64,000 nt of DNA from CAZMZW01 sp963802275 (GCA_963802275.1 CAWDIB010000003.1:190581-254580); one strand, 5' to 3'. Numbered from the stretch's first letter, positions 51,825 through 60,650 are shown. A program made the numbers and translations. The notes: generated from the letters alone by a model not told the origin.

Positions 51825-52340
51825 TCAAACGATGAACTTGCCGATCAGCAAGCCCACAAAATAAGAAACCACGATCACAAATACGGCCAGGGCGACATGC
51901 TCAGCAATGACGATGATTGCATTTTCCTTCTTTGCCTTTGACAGAATGTAATTGAAAACTACCAATAACAGGATTCCCCATCCGATTCCGATAATGATGG
52001 CGGTATTCAGAGGGAAAAGAAGAAAAAATGGTACAAAGCTTAGGATTGAGCCGCAACCAGATAAAAATGTAAATAAGGTACTCATCCAAACTTCCTTGTG
52101 TGTGTGTACTGCCTTGCCATTCTCTATCTCGGATTCCTCGCTCATGTGCTGACCGGCAGCATCCGCAAGTCCATCTGCTATTGCCATGGTGATGATGCTG
52201 GCGATGACCGCCAGTTTGGAATTGGTGGCGGAATACATGCCCACGATCATGCCCAATGACGTGATCACTCCTGAGGTGATGCCGAAGGAAATGCCGGTAA
52301 CCAGCTGGTGGGAACTATTCTCCATGATGCTTTCTTTCAT
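51825..52340 (-). CDS. VIT1/CCC1-like membrane protein
   Basis: A 171-residue protein with about five helices and VIT1/CCC1-like features (GISFGITSGVITSLGMIVGMYSATNSKLAVIASIITMAIADGLADAAGQHMSEESEI). CCC1/VIT transporters move Fe2+ or Mn2+. The protein is shorter than classical members and lacks their long cytoplasmic metal-binding insert. ATG 52,340 follows GGAGGTTCC and is preferred over the upstream in-frame start. Confidence 0.82.
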   Translation of the reverse strand: MKESIMENSSHQLVTGISFGITSGVITSLGMIVGMYSATNSKLAVIASIITMAIADGLADAAGQHMSEESEIENGKAVHTHKEVWMSTLFTFLSGCGSILSFVPFFLLFPLNTAIIIGIGWGILLLVVFNYILSKAKKENAIIVIAEHVALAVFVIVVSYFVGLLIGKFIV

Positions 52341-52436
52341 TGGAACCTCCGATTCATCCAACAACCGGCTGGCCAGGATGATTCAGCATGCAGGGCAGCC
52401 TGTTCTTTTAAACAGGTGGATGAAATGTCGATTGTA

Positions 52437-53432
52437 CTACGGCTTTATTACCAGTGAAATCAATACCACCACCAGCCCAATCGCAGCCAGCCCGATCAGT
52501 AGCAAACCGGCATTTTGAACAGCTTGTCCATTCCCTTTTTTTACTACAGTGGTGGGATTAGCCGGTTGCATGGTTGATGCTGGAATCGTCGTTGGGGCAG
52601 TGGTTGGCGTTAATGATGCAATATCTGGTTGTGAGGTGTTGGTGGGCAGCTGAGCCGGGGTTGATTGGGTTGCGACTGTCGCTGTAGAGGGCAGGATGAG
52701 CAGCTTCTGCTCAGGATAAATGAGTGTTGCATCGGCTGCCATGTTATTGAGCGTGCGCAGCGATTCAATGGTGGTGCCGTATGCCTCGGCGATCGTTACC
52801 AGGGTTTGTCCGTATTTGACCACATGCTCGATCCGCCCGTCTGCCATGGGGGTGGCTTTTGTGACGCCGAAAACGTAATTGGAAAGGTCAGCCGTTGCCT
52901 GTGGGTTGGCGGTCGCACCTGGTACGGGTGCACCTGAACCCTTGCCGACAACCATGCACACGTTCAGGATGAACACGTATCTTCCATTACCCAGTGCAGC
53001 CACGCCGCCGCCCGCATCGGTGTAACGGTTGCCCCAGGCATTCAGCATCACTTCCTGGTGTGTCCAGTCCGACCAGGCTCCATAAAGGGCATCCTCGATC
53101 GTCCTGCCGCTCGCCCAGTTTTCATCGCATTTGATACTGGCACCGCCGCCGTAGCCGGTCCAGGAGACGCGCGTGGTCTCGTTGCTGCCGCTGGCGCCGA
53201 TGTGACCGCCCTGGCCGGTGGCCACGATCCACTCGGCGTGCGCTTGCGCAGCTGCCATCACTTGCGGGTGTGGATTGAGCGGGTAATAACCCTTGGTAGC
53301 CCGGTAGGCATTCACCGCCGCCACCACGTCGTAACCGCTGGGCTGACTGGCCTGCTGCGGCAAGTTGAAGGCGGTTAAAAAGAAGATCAATGCCAACCGG
53401 ATAAGAAGTCCGGATATTCTTTTAATTTTCAC
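52437..53432 (-). CDS. CAP (SCP) domain and LysM surface protein
   Basis: A protein of about 331 residues: signal helix (LLIRLALIFFLTAFNL), CAP domain (VVAAVNAYRATKGYYPLNPHPQVMAAAQAHAEWIV, GHIGASG, EDALYGAWSDWTHQEVMLNAWGNRYTDAGGGVA), a LysM repeat (HVVKYGQTLVTIAEAYGTTIESLRTLNNMA), a Thr/Pro-rich stalk and a C-terminal membrane helix (LLLIGLAAIGLVVVLISLVI). It should sit on the cell surface, bound to peptidoglycan through LysM. The GTG at 53,432 puts the signal helix at the very N-terminus; an ATG 32 codons further upstream is possible. Confidence 0.88.
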   Translation of the reverse strand: MKIKRISGLLIRLALIFFLTAFNLPQQASQPSGYDVVAAVNAYRATKGYYPLNPHPQVMAAAQAHAEWIVATGQGGHIGASGSNETTRVSWTGYGGGASIKCDENWASGRTIEDALYGAWSDWTHQEVMLNAWGNRYTDAGGGVAALGNGRYVFILNVCMVVGKGSGAPVPGATANPQATADLSNYVFGVTKATPMADGRIEHVVKYGQTLVTIAEAYGTTIESLRTLNNMAADATLIYPEQKLLILPSTATVATQSTPAQLPTNTSQPDIASLTPTTAPTTIPASTMQPANPTTVVKKGNGQAVQNAGLLLIGLAAIGLVVVLISLVIKP

Positions 53433-53555
53433 AGTTGCATTATACCTATTGGTGATTGCGGGAATTGTTGAGAAATTGTTAAAAATCTTGGAAAATACCG
53501 GTAATGGCTGATTTTCCTTTATTTCCAAGCGGATTTATACGTCTTTTTAACTTTT

Positions 53556-54263
53556 TCAACCAGCCATCAAAGTCAGGAGAGCAACGAACAGCGGTGCCAG
53601 GAACAGCGCCGGCAAAAAGTTTGCTGACCGTATCTTGCGGATGGAGAGGATGTTGCTGATGGCAATGCCAGCCAGGATCACCCCGCCGGCGGCGCTCATT
53701 TCATTGATCATGGCAGTGGTGATGAACGGCTGCGCCTGTACGGACAACAGGCTCAACCCGCCCTGAAAGAGGAGGATGGGGATGCTGGAGAAAGCCACCC
53801 CGATGCCCATGCTGGCGGCAAATGCCATGGCGGCAAATCCGTCCATGATCGCTTTGGTGGCCAGCAGGGAGAAGTCACCGCTCAGCCCGTCCTGGATCGA
53901 GCCGAGGATGGCCATTGGTCCCACGCAAAAAAGGATGGATGCCGCCAAAAAACCCTCCACGAAACGGCTCAGGTCCTGGTTCTTGAGCGAGCGGGCAAAT
54001 GACCCCTGTAATTTTTTACCGAAAACCTCCAGCCCCTCCTCGATGCGCCACCATTCCCCCAGGATGGCGCCGATTAATAACGCAAGCAGTACGATTAGCG
54101 AGTTGCTGGTTTTCAGGAACATCTGGATGCCAAGTGCCAGGGTGAACAGTCCCAAGACCGAGATGACCGTATTGCGAATGCGTTCCGGCAATCTGCTGCC
54201 AAACAGCATGCCCAGCAGGCTGCCGATGATGATGGTAATGACATTGAAAAGGGTACCAGTCAT
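53556..54263 (-). CDS. DUF554 membrane protein
   Basis: A 235-residue protein with about seven helices: GTLFNVITIIIGSLLGMLFGSRLPERIR and FCVGPMAILGSIQDGLSGDFSLLATKAIMDGFAAMAFAASMGIGVAFSSIP are diagnostic of DUF554, a family of unknown function. It is the last minus-strand gene before the arsR-like promoter region and is divergent from it. Confidence 0.92.
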   Translation of the reverse strand: MTGTLFNVITIIIGSLLGMLFGSRLPERIRNTVISVLGLFTLALGIQMFLKTSNSLIVLLALLIGAILGEWWRIEEGLEVFGKKLQGSFARSLKNQDLSRFVEGFLAASILFCVGPMAILGSIQDGLSGDFSLLATKAIMDGFAAMAFAASMGIGVAFSSIPILLFQGGLSLLSVQAQPFITTAMINEMSAAGGVILAGIAISNILSIRKIRSANFLPALFLAPLFVALLTLMAG

Positions 54264-54330
54264 GGTTTTTACTTTTTAATTAAATTCAGATCAATTTTAA
54301 CAGAGAACTAGCAATGTATGGTTCTTATCC

Positions 54331-54359
54331 TTGACAACCTTTATGATGGTTATTAGAAT
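54331..54359 (+). promoter_or_regulatory. Consensus promoter of the arsR-like gene
   Basis: TTGACA (54,331-54,336), a 17-base spacer and TAGAAT (54,354-54,359) form a near-consensus sigma-70-type promoter. The -10 box touches the first two bases of the palindrome. Confidence 0.85.
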
Positions 54360-54389
54360 AGACACCTGAATATATATTCAGGTGTCTAT
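54358..54389. promoter_or_regulatory. 32-bp perfect palindrome, ArsR/SmtB-type operator
   Basis: The half-site ATAGACACCTGAATAT is followed directly by its exact reverse complement. It covers the expected transcription start and the ribosome site (AGGTG) and ends 2 bases before the ATG. The core TGAATATATATTCA resembles the 12-2-12 operators of metal-sensing ArsR/SmtB repressors, so autorepression is likely. Confidence 0.88.
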
Positions 54390-54391
54390 AT

Positions 54392-54703
54392 ATGAATAAT
54401 CCAAAACCTTTTCTTTCACTTGATGAACATACAGCTGCTCATGTGGCAGAACTGTTCCGTGCCTTTAGTGATACCAGCCGTGTGCGTATCCTGTATGTAC
54501 TCTCCTCACAGGAGATGAATGTCGGTGGACTTTCCAGGACGATTGGAATCAGTGAATCAGCCATCTCCCACCACTTGCGCAGTCTTCGACAGATGGGTTT
54601 GGTTGTTGCCCGGCGGGATGGCAAGGAAGTGTACTATCGCATCGACGATGAGCACATCATTAAACTTTTTGGGCAGGGTGTGAGTCATGTGCAGCAGGGA
54701 TAA
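54392..54703 (+). CDS. ArsR/SmtB-family repressor
   Basis: A 103-residue winged-helix regulator: HVAELFRAFSDTSRVRILYVLSSQEMNVGGLSRTIGISESAISHHLRSLRQMGLVVARRDGKEVYYRIDDEHI. There is no Cys-rich ELCVCD motif in the alpha-3 helix, so an arsenic/cadmium site of that type is absent; C-terminal His/Asp residues (DDEHIIKLFGQGVSHV) could form the alpha-5 zinc/cobalt/nickel site. The 213 bases to the ATPase gene contain no other gene. Confidence 0.93.
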   Translation: MNNPKPFLSLDEHTAAHVAELFRAFSDTSRVRILYVLSSQEMNVGGLSRTIGISESAISHHLRSLRQMGLVVARRDGKEVYYRIDDEHIIKLFGQGVSHVQQG

Positions 54704-54915
54704 GAACATCCAGGTTTTGCTAGAGGTACCCATAATCTTGGTGATTGGCATCATTGGGTTCGATCCGGCTTTCTCTCTCGGTAAAACCAATTTTTCCCCA
54801 ACCTGATAGACAAGTACCTAATTTTCCACTCAAATCTATTTAGGATTTTCATCAAATGAGAAATTTTCATCTTCAAAAGGTATCGTGATGAATCATCCTT
54901 TATTTGGAGTCAATC

Positions 54916-57375
54916 GTGATACAAAATATTGAAAACATTTCAAAACATGAAAAGGGGCTGACAACCGCGGAAGTGCTCTCCAGACGCAAGGAATATGGTG
55001 AAAACCGGTTGCCGGCCGGAGCAGCCACCTCAGCCTGGACGATCCTTTTGGGTCAATTTAAGAGCCCGTTGATTTATATCATCCTTGTGGCGGCGCTCGT
55101 TTCATTGATGGCCAGTGAGTTCGGTGATTTTGCCATCATCATGACCGTGGTTGTTATTGATGTGATCCTTGGGTTTGTTCAGGAATTCCAGGCACAGAAA
55201 ACCTATACCGCCTTGAAAGGATTGCTCAAACCGACAACCACGGTCATCCGTAACGGCGCGCGTGCTGAAATTGAGGTCTGGGAACTCGTTCCAGGTGACT
55301 TCGTTTTGCTCAATGCCGGTGAGAAAGTGCCCGGTGACGGGCAATTGCTCGATGGTATCAAACTGACCGTGGATGAAGCCATCCTGACCGGGGAGAGTGA
55401 GCCGGTGAACAAGTTGGTCAATGAAAAAACATTCATGGGCACAACCATCCTGACCGGACGCGGTTTGATGGAAGTTAGTGAAATTGGCACAGCAACGGAA
55501 TTGGGGAAGATCGCCACAAGTCTGCACGAACATGTAGAAGATGATACCCCATTGCAAAAGCGCCTCAAAGCATTCAGTAAAACCCTTACCTGGATTGTCG
55601 TTGGTTTTACTGCTGCCATTCTTGTTACGGGCTTGATCATGGGGGGTGATTTCCTGGACATGTTGCGTACATCCATTATTTTGGCTATTGCTGCTGTCCC
55701 TGAAGGTTTATTGATCGCTGTAACGGTCATTTTGGTGATCGGGATGCGAAAAATATTAAAAAGAAATGGGTTGGTCAAACGATTGTTGGCGGTTGAGACG
55801 CTTGGATCAGTCACCGTGATTTGCACCGACAAGACCGGCACCTTGACCGAAGGACGTATGCGCGTCACCAAGACCGAAATCCAGGATAACGAACATGCCC
55901 TGCAGACGATGTTGTTGTGCAACAATCTGGAAGGCCCGGTGGATATTGCACTATGGGAATATGCCCGCCAAATCCTGAAGAATGATCCTCAACAGTTGGT
56001 GGACAAATCCCAAAGGCTTGAAGAAGAATTATTCAGTAGTGAAACCAAATTTATGATCACTTCAGTGACCGGCAGTCTTTTACAGGAAGAAACTCACTTT
56101 TTTCTCAAAGGTGCACCTGAAATTGTCATGGCCATGTGCGGGATCACACCCGGCGAGAAAGAACGGATGCTGGCGCTGATTGATCAATGGGCGGGGGAAG
56201 GATTGCGCATGATCGGCCTGGCTTACCGCATTGATGGAAAATTGGATGACCATAGTGGATACACTTGGCTCGGTTTGATCGGGATGGAGGACCCGGTGCG
56301 CTCTGGTGTGATGGAGGCAATAGACGTGGCGCGCAGGGCTGGCATCCAGATCAAGATGATCACGGGTGATTATCTTAAGACGGCTGAAAAGATCGCCCGC
56401 GGAATCGGCATTCTTAAAAAGGGTGAATCCGGGTTGGAGGGTATTGAATTGGCCGAATTGAGTGATGAGCAGTTGCAGGAGCGTGTCAGGAAAACTTCCG
56501 TATTTGCCAGGATCAGGCCTCAGGATAAATTTCGCATCATTAAAGCACTACAGGCTAATGGAGAGATCACGGCAATGATTGGGGATGGCGTTAATGATGC
56601 CCCCGCCTTGCAGCGCGCCAATATTGGCGTGGTGGTTGGTTCTGCCACGGATGTCGCCAAGGAAACGGCTGACCTCATTCTTCTGGATGATAACTTCCGC
56701 ACCATTGTCGCAGCCATTGAAGAGGGGCGTGTTATTTTCCAGAACATCCGCAAGGTTGTTGCATATACCCTCTCCAACTCATTTGCGGAAGTGCTCACCA
56801 TTTTCGTTGCCATGCTTCTTGGCTGGCCGGCGCCGCTCCTGGTCGCCCAGATTTTGTGGATTCATCTTATCTGTGATGGCCCTTCGGATATCGTGCTTGG
56901 TTTTGAACCGAAGGAAGCGGGCATCATGGATGAGAAGCCGAAATCAATCAAGGAACCCATCTTGAGTCGCCTTGGTTTGTCACTGATTGGGGTGATCAGC
57001 ATCTCAAGCGCGGTTGCCGTTCTTTTATTGTTCAACCATCTTTACTCGGTGCATGGCAATGCCGTTGAAGGCCGCAGCATCGTCTTTGCCTCGTTTGCCA
57101 TCAATTCCATGGTTTACATATTTGCTTATCGCAGCATGAATCTGCCGCTCTATCGAATGAACAAACTGAGCGCCAATAAACCGCTCATCTGGGCTGTCTC
57201 AGGCGGCATCCTCACTGCAATCCTGCCCTTCCTGATACCGGGTTTGGGCTCGCTGCTGGGTATTGTTCCATTGCGGCTTGAAGAATGGTTGGTTGTCGCA
57301 GGTGTTGCTTTTGGATTGTTGTTGATGGTTGAAATAGCAAAATGGATTAGCAACAAAATTCATGTCAGTCAGTAA
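54916..57375 (+). CDS. P-type cation ATPase (P2-like)
   Basis: An 819-residue cation pump with all P-type motifs: AILTGESEPV (actuator), AAVPEGLLIAVTV (ion-site helix M4), ICTDKTGTLTEG (phosphorylated Asp), and MIGDGVNDAPAL (hinge). The PEGL motif and the C-terminal helices fit P2-type pumps (Ca2+/Mn2+/Na+-like) rather than heavy-metal P1B pumps; no CPC or N-terminal metal domain is present. The GTG 54,916 has GGAG before it. The upstream ArsR-family gene suggests metal-controlled expression, possibly of Mn2+ or Ca2+ export. Confidence 0.93.
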   Translation: MIQNIENISKHEKGLTTAEVLSRRKEYGENRLPAGAATSAWTILLGQFKSPLIYIILVAALVSLMASEFGDFAIIMTVVVIDVILGFVQEFQAQKTYTALKGLLKPTTTVIRNGARAEIEVWELVPGDFVLLNAGEKVPGDGQLLDGIKLTVDEAILTGESEPVNKLVNEKTFMGTTILTGRGLMEVSEIGTATELGKIATSLHEHVEDDTPLQKRLKAFSKTLTWIVVGFTAAILVTGLIMGGDFLDMLRTSIILAIAAVPEGLLIAVTVILVIGMRKILKRNGLVKRLLAVETLGSVTVICTDKTGTLTEGRMRVTKTEIQDNEHALQTMLLCNNLEGPVDIALWEYARQILKNDPQQLVDKSQRLEEELFSSETKFMITSVTGSLLQEETHFFLKGAPEIVMAMCGITPGEKERMLALIDQWAGEGLRMIGLAYRIDGKLDDHSGYTWLGLIGMEDPVRSGVMEAIDVARRAGIQIKMITGDYLKTAEKIARGIGILKKGESGLEGIELAELSDEQLQERVRKTSVFARIRPQDKFRIIKALQANGEITAMIGDGVNDAPALQRANIGVVVGSATDVAKETADLILLDDNFRTIVAAIEEGRVIFQNIRKVVAYTLSNSFAEVLTIFVAMLLGWPAPLLVAQILWIHLICDGPSDIVLGFEPKEAGIMDEKPKSIKEPILSRLGLSLIGVISISSAVAVLLLFNHLYSVHGNAVEGRSIVFASFAINSMVYIFAYRSMNLPLYRMNKLSANKPLIWAVSGGILTAILPFLIPGLGSLLGIVPLRLEEWLVVAGVAFGLLLMVEIAKWISNKIHVSQ

Positions 57376-57620
57376 GGAATTTCATCTAATAATCAATGAC
57401 TGTGAAAAGGGATTCTATTTATGAATTCCCACACTTTTTTCGCAGGCAAACATGGATAAATAGTGAGTGAATGAACAGTCAAAAAATACGTTGAAATGAA
57501 ATCATCATCAGGGTTTGCTTTTAATCGTTAAACTCACTGTGTATTTTTCGAGTACGGCTGTATAATTTTTGCTCGTTGATTTTTCGCTTTTAATCATCTA
57601 GCCGGATTTCGCAGGAAATC

Positions 57621-57752
57621 ATGTCGAACAATACCGAAATCACCCCCGAGCCTACCAAGACTGATTCTTACCAACTGGTTGTCAAGATCTTCCGCCGCGT
57701 ATTATCCAGCCTGTTCATCCTGATAATGATCTCCCTGTTAACGCTGCCTTAA
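57621..57752 (+). CDS. 43-residue single-pass membrane peptide
   Basis: Within the gene-poor 57.38-58.23 kb gap, ATG 57,621 follows GCAGGAAATC. It encodes MSNNTEITPEPTKTDSYQL, a polar N-terminus, then VVKIFRRVLSSLFILIMISLLTLP, a basic stretch and one hydrophobic helix. No family is recognised. The remaining sequence of the gap is AT-rich. Confidence 0.5.
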   Translation: MSNNTEITPEPTKTDSYQLVVKIFRRVLSSLFILIMISLLTLP

Positions 57753-57803
57753 GACGGCCGCACTTTTTAATAGAATATAGAATACAGAATAAAGATTATA
57801 GTA

Positions 57804-57871
57804 GAGACGCCCCCGCCTAGGCGGGAGCGTCTCATTATCGTCGGGGCTCAAAATCTTGAGCCCGATTTTTT
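57804..57871 (+). terminator. Inverted repeat followed by terminator
   Basis: GAGACGC (57,804-57,810) and GCGTCTC (57,827-57,833) enclose a second palindrome, CCCGCCTAGGCGGG. Then GGGCTCAA (57,844-57,851) pairs with TTGAGCCC (57,855-57,862) and leads into a T-run, a good rho-independent terminator. The first element resembles a dispersed hairpin repeat. Confidence 0.75.
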
Positions 57872-58226
57872 GTGTTGAAATAAGTTGTGATTTGTCTCCA
57901 AAAGATGACCTTTCCGGTTGTCTTTTTAATATTTAAAAAATCAAATCTGTGAAAAAAACATAATTAATATTTCCGGTTTCCCCCAAAACCGCTCTGGTAT
58001 TAACTTAGCAAAACTCCAAAAGTAATATTTTTTATCCCTATTTTTTTCCTCTGTAAATATGTTTATAATTAAAAGCAAGAGGGATTGTTAATATTTGGCC
58101 AAATGATTTTTATATCCATTAAAGGGAGTGGATTAAACTGCAATTGTAAAAAATTGCAGGCATTTTTATATTAAAAACCTCTGAATTTTCTTTTTAAATA
58201 TATTAATATTCATTAAAAACAAAACC

Positions 58227-58470
58227 ATGGATTTATTTTGGCAAGAATATCTATTCTACGCTGTCTCAATTTTTTCGATGATCGTCAGTGTACTTCTTCA
58301 ATCCTGTTCCTCTATGCATTAAAAAAAGAAAAAAAGCTCCAGACCCCTTGGCGTGCTTTTGGCTTCTTTCTATTAGCCATTGCTTTTTTTCTACTAGTGA
58401 TTGAACGAATTTATCAACCAATCGGCCTCTTTGCCCTGACCATTTTGTTCATCGGCTTCTATGGTGTCTA
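58227..58470 (+). pseudogene. Membrane protein, frameshifted and cut at the junction
   Basis: ATG 58,227 gives MDLFWQEYLFYAVSIFSMIVSVLL. With one base restored near 58,300 it runs on into FLYALKKEKKLQTPWRAFGFFLLAIAFFLLVIERIYQPIGLFALTILFIGFYG, giving a protein of at least three helices. The frame then runs into unrelated GC-rich sequence at about 58,470, so the C-terminus is missing. Family unknown. Confidence 0.5.
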
Positions 58471-58475
58471 TGCAG
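58460..58475. other. Compositional junction, probable assembly chimera or insertion edge
   Basis: Base composition and gene content change here within a few bases. The left side is moderate-GC Chloroflexota-type DNA; the right side is strongly GC-rich and encodes proteobacterial-type genes. Both the membrane gene to the left and the metK-like gene to the right are truncated at this point, and no repeat or integrase borders it. Confidence 0.75.
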
Positions 58476-59024
58476 CACCTCGATGAAACCTGCATCACGG
58501 AGGTGAGCGGTGCCGTGGCCGCGGAGCTGCGCGAGGCCTACAGCACGCTGCGCGAGCGCGACCGGCGCTGGGCCGCGAAGTGGGAGGACGTGGAACTGCT
58601 GGTGAACCCCAACGGCCCGCTGATCAACGGCGGCAGCGACGGCGACAACGGCCAGACCGGGCGCAAGCTCGCGATGCTCGACTACTACGGCCCGCGCGTG
58701 CCGATCGGCGGCGCGCGCTGTCGGGCAAGGACCTCACCCACATCGACCGCGCCGCGGCCTGTGCGCCAGGCCGCGATCCACGCCGTGCGCGGTGGCGCGC
58801 AGGAATGCCTGGTCACCGGCGTGTGGGCGCCGAACATCGGCGAGCCGCTCGACGTCATCTGGCAGCTGGAGGGGCGCGGCCCGCGCCTGCCGAATGAGTG
58901 GTTCGGGCACGGGGAGATGGTGGCGAGGCAGGACGTCGGGGTGGTGAGCGCGGCGCTCGGGCGGGGACGGCATTTCTTCGATGGGACGCTGCCGTGGCAG
59001 GGTGGCGCGGGTGAGACCATATGA
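58471..59024 (+). pseudogene. metK-like methionine adenosyltransferase, C-terminal part, frameshifted
   Basis: The sequence encodes the C-terminal part of a divergent S-adenosylmethionine synthetase: LLVNPNGPLINGGSDGDNGQTGRKLAM and YYGPRVPIGG, then (one frame over) LSGKDLTHIDRAAA, then back to the first frame RQAAIHAVRGGAQECLVTGVWAPNIGEPLDVIW and RGRHFFDGTLPWQ. Two single-base-type breaks near 58,715 and 58,755 and the missing N-terminus make it non-functional as read. The N-terminal loss coincides with the contig junction. Confidence 0.75.
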
Positions 59025-59131
59025 TAGATGGTTGATGGCAATGGCACCGGGCCGGCATCTTCCGGGGGAATCAGCATGGCCACAATTGCCGTGCTTTGCC
59101 GGCCGGCTGGTGGTGCTGTTATGCTGTTTTC

Positions 59132-59317
59132 ATGAAAGTCGGCGATGTGCTTCGTCTACTGCATGATGACGGCTGGCGTCTTGTAGCGACGCGTGGCAGC
59201 CATCGTCAGTTCACGCATCCGACGAAACCTGGAAGGGTCACGGTACCCGGCAAGCCCAGTGATGACATCGCTCCAGGAACCTGCAACAGTGTCTTGAAGC
59301 AGGCTGGGCTCAAGTAG
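59132..59317 (+). CDS. hicA: HicA family toxin
   Basis: A 61-residue HicA mRNA interferase: MKVGDVLRLLHDDGWRLVATRGSHRQFTHPTKPGRVTVPGKPSDDIAPGTCNSVLKQAGL. The catalytic His sits in GSHRQF, as in the dsRBD-like HicA fold. HicA cleaves mRNAs and is neutralised by HicB, encoded 11 bp downstream. The start is ATG 59,132; an in-frame extension upstream is unlikely. Confidence 0.95.
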   Translation: MKVGDVLRLLHDDGWRLVATRGSHRQFTHPTKPGRVTVPGKPSDDIAPGTCNSVLKQAGLK

Positions 59318-59328
59318 CGGGAGACTGC

Positions 59329-59541
59329 ATGCGATACGCAATTGTCATCGAGCAAGCTGAGGGTAACTACTCTGCATATGTACCGGACTTGCCCGGCTGC
59401 ATTGCCACAGGCACTACTATCCAGGAAATAGAGCAGCAGATTCGGGAAGCCATCGAGTTCCACCTGGACGGCTTACGGGAAGACGGACTGGATATTCCCA
59501 AGCCGGTAAGCAAAGTGGAGTACGTCGAGGTTGCGGCCTGA
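59329..59541 (+). CDS. hicB: HicB family antitoxin
   Basis: A 70-residue HicB antitoxin with the partial RNase-H-like fold: MRYAIVIEQAEGNYSAYVPDLPGCIATGTTIQEIEQQIREAIEFHLDGLREDGLDIPKP. There is no added DNA-binding domain, so autoregulation is not evident from this gene. Directly downstream of hicA; the pair is intact although its surroundings are decayed. Confidence 0.95.
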   Translation: MRYAIVIEQAEGNYSAYVPDLPGCIATGTTIQEIEQQIREAIEFHLDGLREDGLDIPKPVSKVEYVEVAA

Positions 59542-59703
59542 CAAATCCAGCTGACGTCGGTCTCGCTCGCCCGCCGCGGCTGAGCTCAATCGATGGATTT
59601 CACGATAATCTCGAGCTGTGCCAGCACGAAGTACGTCAGGTCGCTCGCATCCGTTTCCGTCCACAGGAATGATCGCGGGTACTGCACAGGCTGCCGTATG
59701 CAA

Positions 59704-59850
59704 AGGGGTGGTCTGCGCGAGCCGATCGGCGGCGGCGCCAAGGAGTGCCTGGTTACCGGCGTATGGGCGCCCAACGTCGGTGAGCCGCTCGACATCAACT
59801 GGCAGCCGGAGGGGCGCGGGCACGGCCAATTCGGACGCTTGCCAAAGTCC
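59704..59850 (+). pseudogene. Second metK-like fragment
   Basis: The frame reads REPIGGGAKECLVTGVWAPNVGEPLDINWQPEGRG, a close match to the block AVRGGAQECLVTGVWAPNIGEPLDVIWQLEGRG of the metK-like remnant at 58,471. A detached C-terminal piece, ARHFFEGALPWQ, appears at about 60,118-60,155. The two pieces are separated by unrelated sequence, so this is a second broken copy. The sequence between hicB and this fragment shows nothing else. Confidence 0.65.
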
Positions 59851-60080
59851 GCCGGGCCAAGGAGGTGGCTGCGTTGCGCGGGATATCCGTGCGGCAGCTG
59901 ATCACGGAGGCGCTGGAGAAGGAACTGGATCCGGCGCGAACGGCGGATGGCCGGGCGCGCCACCCGGATGAGGCCGCGACGCTGATGCGCGAGCTCGATG
60001 CACTGGCTACGCAGGTGAGCGCGACGTGGGTTGGTGCCCAGGACGCCGTCAATGCGGTGCGTGATCAGCGGCGCGGATGA
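59840..60080 (+). pseudogene. RHH-like antitoxin fragment
   Basis: The frame AKVRRAKEVAALRGISVRQLITEALEKELDPAR resembles the ribbon-helix-helix core of CopG-type antitoxins. It runs on through ARHPDEAATLMRELDALATQVSATW to a stop at 60,080. No start codon with a ribosome site is visible and no toxin partner is adjacent, so it is taken as a gene fragment. Confidence 0.45.
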
Positions 60081-60181
60081 TGGTCGTCGAGCGCCGGCAA
60101 GCCCGCGGCACACGCAGTGCGCGTCATTTCTTTGAAGGGGCGCTGCCGTGGCAAGGGGGCGGGCACTGTCGATGACGGGGC

Positions 60182-60253
60182 GTAGGAGCGGGCCATGCCC
60201 GCGAGCTTGCGAGCGCGGAAACACATCCGGTCGCGGGCATGGCCCGCTCCTAC
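60182..60253. repeat. Paired REP element (Xanthomonadales-like)
   Basis: A 23-base arm starting GTAGGAGCGGGCCATGCC (60,182-60,204) is repeated as its exact reverse complement (60,231-60,253), with 26 bases between. GTAGGAGCGG...-type paired REPs are common between genes of Xanthomonadales and some pseudomonads; none occurs in the left 58 kb. Confidence 0.85.
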
Positions 60254-60350
60254 GTCCTGATCGTTGCGTTATCTCCGGGTACCAGTGCATCTTGTGTTGG
60301 CTGTATCTCCATTGAGATACGACATGTGGTCGGATTCAGAGGGCTAAAGC

Positions 60351-60614
60351 ATGGCTACACACACTTCGATGCTTCATATCCGCGTTGACAAGGACGTCAA
60401 GGAGCAGGCGGCCGAAGCGCTTGCGGCAATGGGCTTGTCGGTGCCTGACGCTGTCAGGCTGTTCCTGCGCCGCGTAGTCGTGGAGCAGGCCTTCCCGCTG
60501 GAGCTCAAGGTTCCGAATGCCGAGACCCGCGCCGCAATGGAAGAATCGCGCGCGATCATGGCCGCGCATCGCGCCCGCCTCTGCGCCGAGTATCAATCCC
60601 CCGCGCGCCCATAG
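60351..60614 (+). CDS. RelB/DinJ family antitoxin without adjacent toxin
   Basis: An 87-residue RHH-type antitoxin: MLHIRVDKDVKEQAAEALAAMGLSVPDAVRLFLRRVVVEQAFPLELKVPNAETRAAMEE, typical RelB/DinJ with N-terminal RHH and a toxin-wrapping tail. The expected relE/yafQ toxin is not found downstream, where a broken TPR gene begins after 36 bases. It may be an orphan that has lost its toxin. Confidence 0.9.
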   Translation: MATHTSMLHIRVDKDVKEQAAEALAAMGLSVPDAVRLFLRRVVVEQAFPLELKVPNAETRAAMEESRAIMAAHRARLCAEYQSPARP

Positions 60615-60650
60615 GATAATCCGCACCCGATCCACCCGTTCCAGGTAGCA

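Noticed and set aside
54740..54790. Possible tRNA-like GGTTCGATCC sequence
   Set aside because: No acceptor stem or D arm can be built around it; it is a chance match in the arsR-ATPase gap.
58685..59083. Minus-strand frame opposite the metK-like remnant
   Set aside because: Arg/Pro/Ala-rich GC shadow with no family features; the plus strand carries recognisable MetK blocks.
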